The translations under genes and the position numbers were made by a program. A stretch of 64,000 nucleotides of DNA from Fasciolopsis buskii. Lineage: Eukaryota; Platyhelminthes; Trematoda; Plagiorchiida; Fasciolidae. The notes under the pieces were generated by a model. The model worked only from the letters and a program-made list of their open reading frames with translations, was not told the origin of the DNA and ran no database searches. Positions 23,688-35,810 of this stretch are shown here, piece after piece. Position 1 is the stretch's first letter. Every line of letters starts with the position of its first letter. The stretch spans positions 106,712-170,711 of the forward strand of contig LUCM01004216.1 in assembly GCA_008360955.1 (NCBI GenBank), in the 5' to 3' direction.

Positions 23688-26600
23688 AATTGTGATATTA
23701 ATAAGTAACTTATGTCGCCAGAAAGAATTTGTGAAAAGCTGCTTTCGGACTAACAATAAGCACTATGATGCGTTCATTTACAGAAAGATGTGCAGGTTTA
23801 TCCGGTTCCTTGGTCCCATCGACCGCAATGAGAGGCTGGATGGGAGAACACAGTATGGGTGATTATATTCAAAGTCGGTTTTTCATTGATGCTTAGTTTT
23901 TCAAAGGTAAAGACGATACGTGAATAAAAGCTAGCTAGTTGACGACCACAATCTTAGGTAATAAATCTATTGTATTGTCCTTTACGGGACCAAAAATGTT
24001 TTCTCGGAAGGCTCACACACCCGTCTTGACCATGCACTCGGCTACTATGTGGAGAATTGTTGTTAAATAACCAAGCGAAAGATAAAGTGATCGTTTTTTG
24101 AAAACGTTTCTGTTATATGAGACAAGTTTTCTAATGAATGAACCTTCGACGAAGACCTAAAACAATTGGATGTAGAACTGATAAACTAGGATCATTGATG
24201 GACTACGAGGAAACAAAAAGTTATTGTATTATCTCTCTTACTGTGTATTGCCAAGGAGAATGCAAGGTCGATCAACAAAGATGGATCGGTTGATCCGTCA
24301 GTAAATATCCCAACTTTGGCCATTTGAAAACCAACAGCCCAACAGGGAACCACTGCATCTGTTGACCATTCAACTTGCTTTTCACAATCCAGTAATGGAG
24401 TGACGGTTTGCGCCTATCGCAACGGCATCAAATTTTGCATTTTGACCCATCATTTCTCATTAGGTTGGCCAATATCTATCTCTTACCGTCTTCTACACAA
24501 TCTAGGTGCAACTGATTGTAGAAATTTACAGACATGCTTGGTTAAATCGTGGTCCTAGTAACATAAGAACTCTCGACTGTTGAACTACTAAGAAAAGCAG
24601 ATGTAGAGTCAAAGAAAGGGGATGTCTCTATGATAATTCGCCATCTGATTCAACATAGACCACCATGATAAAAACACGTAGCCGTAGAACAATGAAAGAC
24701 CAATTGATTGGCAGTTCGAAACACCTAATACGCCTATTACATAATGTTTTCTTGACAGAGCCATCACCCGTTTGTTTGCTCACTTATGATAAATCGTTCT
24801 CAGTGAACCTAGGAACAGCGATCCAACGGTCGGCATCAAAACATGTCGGTACGATATTTACAAATCCGCTTTGTCAGTTTCGTGATCGTATAGCAGGATC
24901 ATGTATTTACTGTAGCTATCAGGGATTGACTGTTACTCAGAAACTGTTAAATGAGAAACAAGAAACAATTCCAAATGTGGTCGCTTATCAATTGTTTCAT
25001 CTCTTTTCCCTATACGTCAGTGCTAAACAGTAGCTGTTACCATAGTTACGCAGTCTGATAGTATGGTCTTATATGTTTCAGGTATAGACGGCTGTCTTGA
25101 AAAAACGTTTTAGTTTCAATTACTTTACTTTCCTGCAAACCTGTCTTCGGAAAATTGCGTTATTTAGCTCGGCGAAGAAAGTATAATGATAGCTAACGGC
25201 AGATTCGAAGCATGCCACGGGCAAGTACTGAGAATATACTTTAGGTTGCATCTATGCGTATCCACATTTTTTGCGATCACTAATGAGCATGATATTTGTA
25301 AACTTGCTACACAGGCTCCAAAAGTTTTCTGATCGAGAGGCAGTCTTCATGTGAAAGATCCGAACCCGCCAGAGAGATGTCCCAATTTCAACTCGTGACC
25401 CACTGAATGAAGACTAGTCGTTCGCTTTCACCAGTGAGAGACACTTACTTATGGACTTCTTTACAGAATGTCTACTATTTACTGGTTACCAGTGGCGACC
25501 GTCGACGAGCTTCTTTGCAGTTTCTCATCCAGCAGTCAACCTTAAATTCCCAGTGTCCCCTTAGTACACACTAGCGTGAATGTGCAACATTTTTTCCCGT
25601 ACGGTTACTATACGAGTGCTTCATCAACTAACCACAAGTGGTGATATAATGAATCCAAAGGCCACACTTCTTAATCATTATAAATCAGAACGTAGCATTG
25701 AGTTCAGTAGGGGGGAAATCGCAGTGAACTCTAGAGAGACTGACTTGTTGCACAAAAATGAACTAAAGTCATATCGTTTGCGTCAAAACAAACCAGATTA
25801 ACGCAAATCATTTCACCGAAGCCTAGCATGCCCAAACGACCGGGATATTCTTTTAGTCGGACATCTCGTTCACCTATTCTTTATGCTCGAATTTATCATT
25901 CCTTAGAATAGATAAAATGGTGGGCAGAAATTTTAAATTCGCCACAAAATACATTGTTATTTGGGTACGTATGCACTAATGTCCCACCGTAATACAGGCT
26001 GTCACTGTCAAGTGTAGCCAACACTGATATTTGGTTCATGACATCCAAGTGCATCAAAAATCAAATGGGTTTGATAACATTATTTTCTTGTCTTTCCCTG
26101 CATCTTTGCTCCTAATCTACATCAAACGTCAGATCAAAGTAGCATGAGATAATTTCTGGCCCACTGATGCCATATTTATCTCTGATTGCTTCAGTTTCAA
26201 AGTCTGTTTACAAGAATTTGTCGTCACAATTGTAAGTTTATACCCCAGCATTAACTTCAGTTAATATGATGCAATATAACTAATTGAAGAGACCCCAAAA
26301 GCTCAATTTATCCGTTTATCACTTTTGCTTTAATATTGATCAGGACCGATGTCTTGCTGGTGCGATGTCTATACTCTGTGTTAGAATATGTATTTCACAG
26401 GCACTTTGGGAACCTCTGCCGATACTGGGACGGATTAATCTATGCAAATATGTTCTACTCAGGTTAAATTTCGTTCGGTCTCTTTTGATTTTCGTGCAAA
26501 TTCCAATGACTGCTGTGCTGTTTCTTAAGACCACTCTGATAGACGGTTGTGCTTATGTTTGTCAATTACTTTGGTTAGAAGTAATTTATCACAGTAACAG

Positions 26601-28345
26601 TTGATTATATAAGTACATCATGATAAAATACGGCTTACCATCACAGAAAGACAACCAAAGATGTTTTCTTTTCCGCTTGTCACACACAGACTATGCAGTA
26701 GGCGTCAGCTCAGTGAGAGTTAAGTCCCTGTACAAACCGAAGAAAGCCGTTTAAATTAGAAAAAAGCTGATGAGTTTATAATTTGGTAGGGTCTTTCACA
26801 GAGCTAACGCGATTCGCCCGTGGTCAGCCGAAGAAACTAGGTTGGACTGTGTACAACATGACCGGTAATGGTCACTTGAAAGTAACGGCCACCTTGAGAA
26901 AGAGGCTTTAAGGAAAGTTGTGAGATGGGTCAAACGTTTCCGAGGTTGAGGTGACTGCGAATACGCAAAGCCAATGAGATATAGATGATGTTCATCTGCA
27001 TAGTTCCTCCGCGGAAATGCTAGTCTGTCATTCCATTTTTAGGTTGCAGTCATCGTGGATAGCAAGTTAAATAACAAAACTGAACTGTTTATGTCAAGCG
27101 CCTCAGGTGGCAGTTTAATGGCAACTTCATTATTGCAGAATATGCTTGGTTTTCTAAAAAGGTCATCAAATTGCACGGAGGAACCATGTTGGTGGCAAAT
27201 GGGACCAAGTGACAAGTACTTTTTTATTTCCGTTATGCTTGTTTTACTTTTTAAAAACACAGAATGTTGACTCTGTTCAATGACGATACAAAGCTTTGTG
27301 TAAATAGGTATCCATGGGACTGGTGAGCTATCTATGCAACCTGCCTTGTCCTCGTCTGCCCACATTATTGTCCAATGAAACATATTTGAGTGAGACCAAA
27401 TTACCCTACCAGCAACAATCAGACAATTAACTTATGGCCTTAACAGTGGTTGAAATGACTTCGGTCACTGAAAAGAAATCATCCGACGATTAGGAGGCAT
27501 TAGCCTGATGCGAAGCGCTTTGGGATTTGAGGACAAACAACGATGTACTGGATATCATGCTCGTGCTAATGAAACTTGCAATACCGAAGACTGATCACAC
27601 AAGCATGAATGCATACTTCAAAATGTCTTTTATTCTCACTAATGCAAATATCCATAATGAGGTCAGAATGTGAATAGAATGCACGCTGATCGGGAGTCAT
27701 TGGTCAAAATTTCCACATTGTTCAATTCAATTACTGCTTGACTATAAACATCACAATAATTGCCATTATCATCATTATATTGCTAGTATGCGAGGCAAAG
27801 TGATTGTATAAATATCTCACTTGCTACTCCTACGGCATACTGTAGAGCTAGTGCAGTTACGGCGATGAATATAACTTGACGACGCGTTTTATCTCGAGTA
27901 TTTTTCGTTTCAAATGTACTTGAGGTATATATATATCCATAGCAATCACGGGTGGAACTAAAAGCTGCCAGTAGGTAAGGTTGCGTCACTTGCATCGATG
28001 TTTGATTTAAAATGGGATATTTGCATTTGCCCTTAGGAGCGAAATTCCATTGTTGGCGGTGCCCAACTCCGGAAGAACAGCACCGGCGAACAAGGCTTGG
28101 TAGACACTGCATATCATTTGGTGAGAGTGATCTAATCAACAAACTTTGGTCGTTGTGTCATTAATACCTTATGCAAAATGCACTCCTTCGATGGACTGCA
28201 GATTCGTGCGACAAAAACCTTCACAGGATAAGGTAAACCAGACAATCAAAATAAAGGTAAAGAAAGGTTTTCTTACCGCTATGAATGCCATATTCTGATC
28301 CATCCTGGTGTTTGGACAAGATCCCCAAATTCGCACTCCAAATTC
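23688..28345. other. No recognisable gene
   Basis: The longest frames are 24665-25033 (+, 122 codons) and 27783-28142 (-, 119 codons, with a hydrophobic stretch near its end). Neither resembles a known family, and by a rough estimate a handful of ORFs this long are expected by chance in 64 kb at this base composition. Confidence 0.45.
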
Positions 28346-28442
28346 GTCTGTCAATGCGAAGCTGAAGGTTATAGGTTCGAACCCTCCCCACCGCTGGTGA
28401 ATTCACCCTTTGACAACCCCATGTGGTTATCCAAATGCCGTT
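28346..28442 (+). repeat. tRNA-derived SINE-like copy B
   Basis: It contains a perfect B-box (GGTTCGAACCC at 28374-28384) followed by CTCCCCACCGCTGGTGAATT. That segment and the sequence after it align with copy A (29261-29371, minus) and copy C (49155-49277, plus). The A-box half is poorly preserved. It is not a functional tRNA: no cloverleaf can be drawn. Confidence 0.65.
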
Positions 28443-29260
28443 CAATAAACATTTTGCAAATGGGACTAACAAGCCCTAAATTTTCAATAATGGCCAGGCT
28501 GAAATGAAACAATTGGAATCAGAACAAATGGCGTGAAATTGTTCTTACTGAAATCTAGTTCTGCAAGATTTTTGTTGCCGAATTTGGAACATACGAAGAA
28601 ACAAAACCGTGAGGAAATTGTGTTGAAAATTTGTTCATTGTCTTTTTAGTTTATCTGGGAATTTTTATCGGGGATTTTAGCCAAACTATTTGAAAGTTTA
28701 AAAGCTTACGAAATGCCATTGTGTTAAGGATACGTCGACCCAAGAAAATGACTTAAGATCTGCCCCCCCAAAAAATGTATGACGCTTAACGTACTGATCG
28801 TTGCTTCATGTTAAACAGCATGCAGGCCAATCGAGCTCGGTACCAATGTGAATAAATATGGAAATAAAAGGCCAATCGGGACCCTGGTGGTGTTTTGTCT
28901 CCCCGACCAAGGAAGTGTGTCGAACAGTCAGCAAAATTCTTCTCAGGGACGATTTGAATTAAGTCAGGTCAATACAAGGCACTAATTGACCTAGGCACCC
29001 GAATAAGAAGCTCGTCAGCTATCTTACTAGGTTTTAGGTAAAAATTAAGGAAAGTGGATGGGGTGTACATTAGCAAGCTCCCCATGAATATCTTTCACGG
29101 ATCAATCCACTTATTTCTTTCTTATCTTACTGACTGACTATGACAGCCTTCATCTGCAACTGCGGTTGGCCTTAATACTCATTGACACTTCGGTCCTTCT
29201 CTTTTCTTTTATCTTTTGCTTTACGAATGAAATAACGATGCACATAATTTTTCAAGAAGG
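28443..29260. other. No recognisable feature
   Basis: AT-rich sequence between two SINE copies, with no ORF or repeat that I can name. Confidence 0.45.
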
Positions 29261-29371
29261 GATTGCGGCCAACAGAGGGCTGCCAAATGAAGAAGTTGAC
29301 CAGCGGTGGGAGAATTTGAACTCGCGACCTTCACATCCAAACGCCAAGACCTTATCCGTTTGGCCATCTCA
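29261..29371 (-). repeat. tRNA-derived SINE-like copy A
   Basis: On the minus strand it starts GAGATGGCCAAACGGATAAG (A-box-like), then GTCGCGAGTTCAAATTCTC (B-box-like), then CCACCGCTGGTCAACTTC and ends near TTGGCCGCAATCCC. The A/B-box spacing of a tRNA head is kept. The tail TTGGCC-CAA-CC recurs in copy C. Confidence 0.7.
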
Positions 29372-32300
29372 ATATAAATAGGAAGACTGGATTGCGTAGG
29401 TCCAATAATTTTGACATTTTTCGACATTCTTGCTGATGCAACCAAAAGTATGTATTAGTCCAATTCATCGCTATATGAAAGCAATAAAAAAGCGCATAAA
29501 TTCCCCAATTATAAATCATTCCCTTTTCATTTGTTGTGCGAACTTCAGGACGAACTGGAAATAGTGAGTCCATCGAAGCGAAACTGGCATGTACTAAATA
29601 AAAACAATTTTCCTGGTATCAGCACGCATCAGAAACATTGGATGAGTTTAGTAGAATTTGAAGGCTAGATGGGGAAGACCGGCGCGTAAAAATTTCAAGT
29701 CACGATCGTTCGTTTCTTGTTCGCCTCCCAATTTTGCCGCAATGGAAATGTGCCGTCAATAGTTTCTGAATATAATAAAACAGCTATGCTATTCCTCCGT
29801 CATTTCTTACTGTTGGATTGAAGGTTCATATCTCAGGCGATACCGCAGATTTCATAAGAAATATAATTTGCAGCTCCCAAGGTCCGAACCATTTTATACC
29901 GTATTTTGGTAAACAGCCGAATTGACTTGGTACCGGACTCAGTCAACTGGATCAGACATTCTGATAACATGTGATCCTGAACAGCAGTCATAGGGCTATT
30001 TAATGGTTTTAGGTATGTTTGTGAACCTTTTACTCATTCCTCCGTCGTAATTAGTTTGTTAAGGTATAACACACCTAAAAGTATACCTGCTTATCCAATT
30101 TGTATACATTGTTATGTAGTTTCTGGAAAATATTTCTCTACAGTTCGGAAAATAACTTTTTTATCTATTGTCACCTTAGTCACGCGTTTGTCATGTTTGG
30201 TCCTAACAATGATTTGATAAAGACACTTATGTAACTCGATAAATTCTGTTCCTAAACCTCCCTTTGAATATCCACATCACGTGTTGCTTTTGGTCTTTTA
30301 TTTTCTATCGTTCCAAACTTTCCCGAATTAAACAGGAGGGCGAATATGTTGCTTTCTTGTACATCCAAAATATTTCACTGTGAGTCAAAATTAACTCACT
30401 AAGACCCACTGGAGTTTGCATGGCAGGAAATGGAATGTCGTCGTTTCGATTATTGGCTGCAGCGCGGATTTTTCGGATTAGTGGGCAATTCCGTCATTCC
30501 GCGCAACATGCGGCACGTTGCATCACTTTGATTGCCCCAAAAAGTAACAGAACATGGTCCATTGGTTTCCGGGAGACAGCAGGTGGCGATTAATTACTAC
30601 CAGATGAGCGAATGTCTCTCAGCAGAAGAATCGAAACTCATGCTACTTGCAATCGGAGTTAGCTAAGACGACCATTTGACCATAATTAAAGCACACTTTA
30701 TCGGATCATTTAGTTAACAGAGGCAGAACTTTTGTTCTGCCTGCTCTACTCTAGTGGAGAAAAAAACAGGAATATTAAAAGTCAAATTTTGCCTATAACT
30801 CTTGGATATAAAATTGACAAGAAAATCTTTAGATGCACTTGGAAGCGAAGTGCAAGATATCTGCATTTGTGATGGCCAGCTGCGCGCGATATAGGGTCAA
30901 GTAATCCTATGACAGCCATCTTTTGTTCGTCAGAGTATTATCTTTCGCGATGTCAGATGTGCAGTATTCATAAGGCATACCACGGATGCAGTCAGCCATT
31001 CTACTACTCTTAATCTTTTTCTTAACCGTAATTTCTGTGATGTATGTTATTACGTCCTAGAGTACCATGCATAACCGTTTTGCAATCTTTTTTTCCAATG
31101 ATCCCTTCGGATACTTTTAAGTACCTGCGCGTTTATTAGGAAAAATCTGCATGTCACCTGTCAAGCCCATACGTGCTCAATTGTGAAAGGACCTGTATAT
31201 GAATGGTAGCCATCAACATGCCAGTTATATGCACACTAATTTGGCGGTCATCGTAGTAACTAGTGTTTGTCATTTGCTGCGGAGTTATATTCAAATAGAG
31301 ACGTTAGAAACTTTCTCAGTTACCACTTTTACTAAAAAACCTCGAGGCCTTTAAAATCACGATTCCAAATAACCTTCGTTATCCAACCAGGGTTTTGGTT
31401 CTAGAAGATCAGTTAGCATGTCTCTCCCAGATGTAGTGCATAACGGATCTACTGATAAGTTCAGTTTTCCGTCCTATTTTTGTAGAAAATGGCTCAGGTC
31501 GTTGAACAAGAATACGTTGTTGCTTCCATTCGTAGGACTGCCTGCATCGCAGCAATAAAACGGCATTTTTACTGTGAAATAGAATAAATCGTGGTCGCGC
31601 AAGCACATTCTTATTCCAGTATGTTTAATTTATTGACTTTGAGTATTTTTCCCTTCCAAACAACATATGAACTGATCTAATATGTTTAAAGATAGTCACT
31701 CTCATCTTGTGACGGTGATATGCTTGTTTTTAAATAAATTTAATGGCAAAGGAATTTGATTTTTTTCTGGATAACTTGGTTTTTCTCTAGAAAGACATTC
31801 ACTGGGGTGTCACTATATAGCAAAAAGCACATATGAAGGTAAAACGTAAACAGCTATCCTTACATCTTCAACTGGTGAGAAACGACGAAACCACAGATCT
31901 TCGAATCTGCTAGTTCTTTTGTGTCGTTCGCCATATTATATATCTTGTGCGATTGTGGCTAGTAGGAAGCAAACGATATCACCGGTCTGTGGACGGTTAC
32001 GTTCGCAATAGAGTAAATCTGAGAAATCTGCGGAAAGTACATCATAGAAGGTTATTTCCAGTAGAGCATGACCCCAGCTCAGTGGTTAAACAAATCTCAT
32101 CTGGATCAATGAAGTCTTGAGTGCTGCTCAGCAAGTCAAGACTAAAAGAAAAGCACCAACAAAATCATGACACACTAAACGTGTTTAAGAGGTCCTTTCA
32201 TTCAGCATTTCATTTATCATGTGTCCATAGTAACGGTGATGAAAAATAAGGAATTCCGTAATCGGAATAGAAGTAAACTGAACAAGCAAGTGGAATATGT

Positions 32301-34325
32301 TGTGTAGTTTAAGGCTAGGATGCATTTTATCTGAAACCAATCGTGTACTCATGAACATTTTGTACTGTACGATGGTTAATCCCTTATTTGGTCGGATCTG
32401 TTTCTTGGTCTTAAAGTAGAAGAAGAAGAATGCGCTTTTTAACTGCATCGCAACGCCTAATGGCAACGAAGGACATGGCACCTCAAATACTTGGTAGTCG
32501 TTCTATTAATTCCATTTGCAACTTCATTACCGATTAGCAGATACGAACTGAGGTTAGTGAAATTGAATCTAACCCTCTGGGAGGTAGACGGTCACAGAGA
32601 CATTCATCCGATCACTGTACTAAGATCTGTTAAGCGGGTTTTGAAGCCGGCCAGCACAACTGAAATAACTTTGTCTGATGGAAACAGTTAACAGGAGAAC
32701 CGATTTTTAATTCATAAGCAAAGCCTATTGTCCTTTTTTCAAATTCTCTGACACACTTTCCGATAAAAATTGCAATTTGTTTTAGAACCATTTGATTACT
32801 GATCAACAAATTCTGTTGTGCTTCTATGATTATCGAAAAGAGCGATTTTCCATGAATACATTTGCATTCACTTCACCCTACTTTATCAACTAGTCACGGT
32901 AAACTAAGAAAAGCATTCTGTTGATTTGGATACCAGTGAATAAACAAAAATTCTCAATAATTCGTGCGCACCTCAAATACAATTTATCCAACAAGCACAA
33001 TGAACCATACCTTTATTCTGTGAATCCATGGCATTTATTTACACTATGCAAATGACAACGGGTCACACATGAAATTAAGAACAAAACCACCGATTTCAAG
33101 GTGACTGACAATGAGATTTATTAACTGCAACCTCTGGCTATATTCTGCTCTGAGTGCAACAGCAACCACTATCTGTTGCAGGGTTTTCATTCCACCGTAC
33201 AGCCTTGTCAGTTGTGAGTCGGTTAAAGTTAAAAAATCGTTGATAGCGATGATTGCGCATTAATGAAATGAACAGTCTAGACATCTGGTACGATTTATTT
33301 TGATGTCCAGACGTTCTTTGAGAGAAATCTATCCAAGTTTTAACCATGAGTTTTCAACAATAGTAAACGTGTTGAGAGAAAAATTTTCAAGTTTTCAGAT
33401 GAAACGCAATGATTAGTTGATCACGATTTCTTCCAACGAAAAATAGTCGTCGTTATTAAAGGGTCATCCAATTTATATCGAAGGGTGAATGCAATTCAAG
33501 CTAAAACGACATAATTTGTTGGTCAAACTACAAGGCAGCCAACAAACTGTCGCTAATCATCCAAGTGTGGACTAAGTATGCCCTCTTAAAAGTGGTCATC
33601 TCGAACGCCATGAAATCAACAGAGTGATATATTTCAAGCGTATCTAACAAGTTATTCTTTGCAAGATTGTTTGTTTCACAGAAACCATTTCAAAACAATT
33701 GATCGTTTATCTTATACTTGTTGGTGATTGCCTAGTGGATTGTTTGTGCATTTCACGATAGGTAAGTCCCAAATTATGTAGCCCTGTCTAGTCCGTTTCT
33801 CCGCGCTTTCCGTTCTGATAGAAAATGACCAATGAGACGAATCTGCCGCCTAAAGCGAGGTTCCGGGCTACGTGGTAGGGGAACAGAGGCTGTACAACAC
33901 TATGCTCATACGTGCAGCTTTAGTCCGAAGACCATCACCTTGACAGCTCAAAAGCTATGACATCTTCCAGAAACTGGAAGATTGCGGTTTTCATTCCGGA
34001 TCTTCAGTTTGCAAAATGTTATTACCTTTTTATTCATTCATGAGGCCTAGGTTTACAGGCCACCGGAAAACCAACTTTATTTTTGCAAGGAACTTGCTTT
34101 CTAACAGCGCTTACTTAGCCAAATCCTGGGATTATGAAGTTGGTTGGAGATTATTTTTCTTCTCGGATGGATCCAGTAAGTAGTTTGGGAAACTTCTTGC
34201 GCATTTTAGCTGTTTTTTGTGTTTGCAGAGCAATTTGTTTGATAAAGTTTACCAGGAATCTCCTATGTTGTAGTCAGATATTCTACATTAAGGGCGCGAA
34301 ATGAGAAAAAATTATTTAACAGCAC
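29372..34325. other. No recognisable gene
   Basis: Short ORFs on both strands, none longer than about 98 codons, with no resemblance to known proteins or to the repeats elsewhere in the window. Confidence 0.45.
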
Positions 34326-34499
34326 GTGATGAAAGTACAAGAAACTGAAAGAAAAGTCCATGAAATCAGATTTGTGAACCAGTGTACGGTTTACGAAGGT
34401 GAGCGACGAAAACTGAGGATACACCAAAAGGTTTTGCTGGATTATTCGCTGGAAAAACTGGAAGTAGAATATTTTGCTGCGAATGATATGGTACTCATA
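34326..34499 (+). CDS. Speculative FERM-N-like coding fragment
   Basis: A plus-strand frame reads CTVYEGERRKLRIH, QKVLLDYSLEKLEVEYF and AANDMV before a possible donor (ATG|GTACTC). The order C-x-V, basic strand, LLD, helix, YF resembles the start of FERM domains (band 4.1 superfamily). The LLD-to-YF spacing is three residues shorter than usual and the glycines are missing. It lies immediately beyond the 3' end of the Penelope-like relic, on the opposite strand. I consider it suggestive only. Confidence 0.15.
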
Positions 34500-34524
34500 A
34501 CGCATTGCTGTTGGTAGATGTAGT

Positions 34525-35810
34525 TCGCTAACGTTTCGATTAGCCGTTGATAAGTGCCGTTTTAACGTATTATCCATTCGGAAGAATGTTTGAGTGTCAG
34601 GGTCGCTGAGGACAGTCCTTATTGATTCCGAAATGCCTGATCTGTACGGAATTCCTACTGAGGCCGTTTACTTCTTTCCTTTCTTCGTCTTGGTTGTTGA
34701 CAGGCTAGCTTCCAATTGTTTTCCTATCGGCAGTGACGGATAGTGACTGTCTTGCAAGATGTCATTTAGACACCTTAATTCTTCTTTACGTTCGGCAACA
34801 TCACTGAATAGCTTTTGGACTCTGTTGGCTAGCGAGTAAACAAGTGTCCGTTCCATTGTGGAGAACCTGAACTGAAGTCCAAATACTTATCGGAATGTGT
34901 GGATTTTCTATGTACGCTGATATTGCATTTTCGTGGTTCATTAACTTTCAACCGACATTCTAGAAAGCTGATGACTCTATTGGTGTCTTCTAACTCCATT
35001 GTAAACTTAATGGATTTGCGTTGCTTATTAAGAGCTTGGAGAAAGTCATCCTTTTGTGCTGACTTGATCGTGGCAAATTTATCGTCGACATACCGTACGT
35101 ACAAATGTGGGGGTGAATAAAATTCATTAACGCTTTTGATTCAACCGAGTGTAAGAAAAGGTTTGCTATAATGGGTATATGGGTGATCTCATAGCCATAC
35201 CATCTGCTTGTTTGGGCAACTCGTTTGAAAGTGAATTATGTTGACGCTGGGCAAATTTCTATACCTGCGATAATTTTTGATAGAGCTAGATATAGTTCAG
35301 ACTGTCATTAAGCCGTGAAATCTCCCAGGTAAGCTGGATTTTGGCTTTCGAGGAACTCAGTTTTTACTTCACGCCTGATGGGTACCTGTTTCCGAGGGTT
35401 TTTGAGTTGTTCAGCGCGGCGTTCACTTTCTCTTCTGCTCTTTCATACCGTCCCCCCGTGGGTGCTCGGCGACCTTTGAGTCGTAATCCAATCTGTTTAG
35501 AATAATTGCAACATACTCTTTGTTCGCTCCTGTGATATGGACTGATGAATCCTGTTTTAGTTTCCTCAGTGCTTTCCTTCCTTCCACTACGATATTTTAA
35601 ACAATTGGCTGTTGGTTCCTGATGCTATTACATATCTTCAACCGAGCTTGATTGGCATTATCTTCCGTAAGGTTTGATAACACTTGTTCTAGTACTGACA
35701 TAATTTCTTCGGTCATCAGTGGTTCTCTCTGGAGACTGAAAGTTTGACCCTTTTGTTTATCAACATTGTATCATTACCAATAAAGACCAGTACATAGCGT
35801 GTCGATTTTT
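34525..35810 (-). mobile_element. Degenerate Penelope-like element (PLE), reverse transcriptase region
   Basis: Reading the minus strand from 35810 down, the conserved N-terminal half is clear: KLSVSREPLMTEEIMSVLEQ, NANQARLKICNSIRN, GRKALRKLKQDSSVHITGAN, NRLDYDSKVAEHPR. Then come QADGMAMRSP (about 35185-35215), where the usual MGSP glycine is R, and LYVRYVDDKFATIKSAQKDD, the catalytic YVDD at about 35080-35095. Next are ISFLECRLKV, VHRKSTHSDKYLDFSSG, a thumb segment (YSLANRVQKLFSD... ELRCLNDILQ) and the PLE-typical VGIPYRSGISESIRTVLSD followed by TLKRHLSTANRN near 34530. At least two frameshifts and several stops are present. The GIY-YIG endonuclease that should follow is not recognisable, so the element is 3'-truncated or decayed there. 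Confidence 0.9.

Noticed and set aside
28374..28384. Perfect B-box GGTTCGAACCC as a tRNA gene
   Set aside because: No matching acceptor stem or anticodon arm; shares tail with two other copies, so it is a SINE.
34899..35120. Plus-strand 73-codon ORF
   Set aside because: Antisense shadow of the Penelope-like reverse transcriptase on the minus strand.
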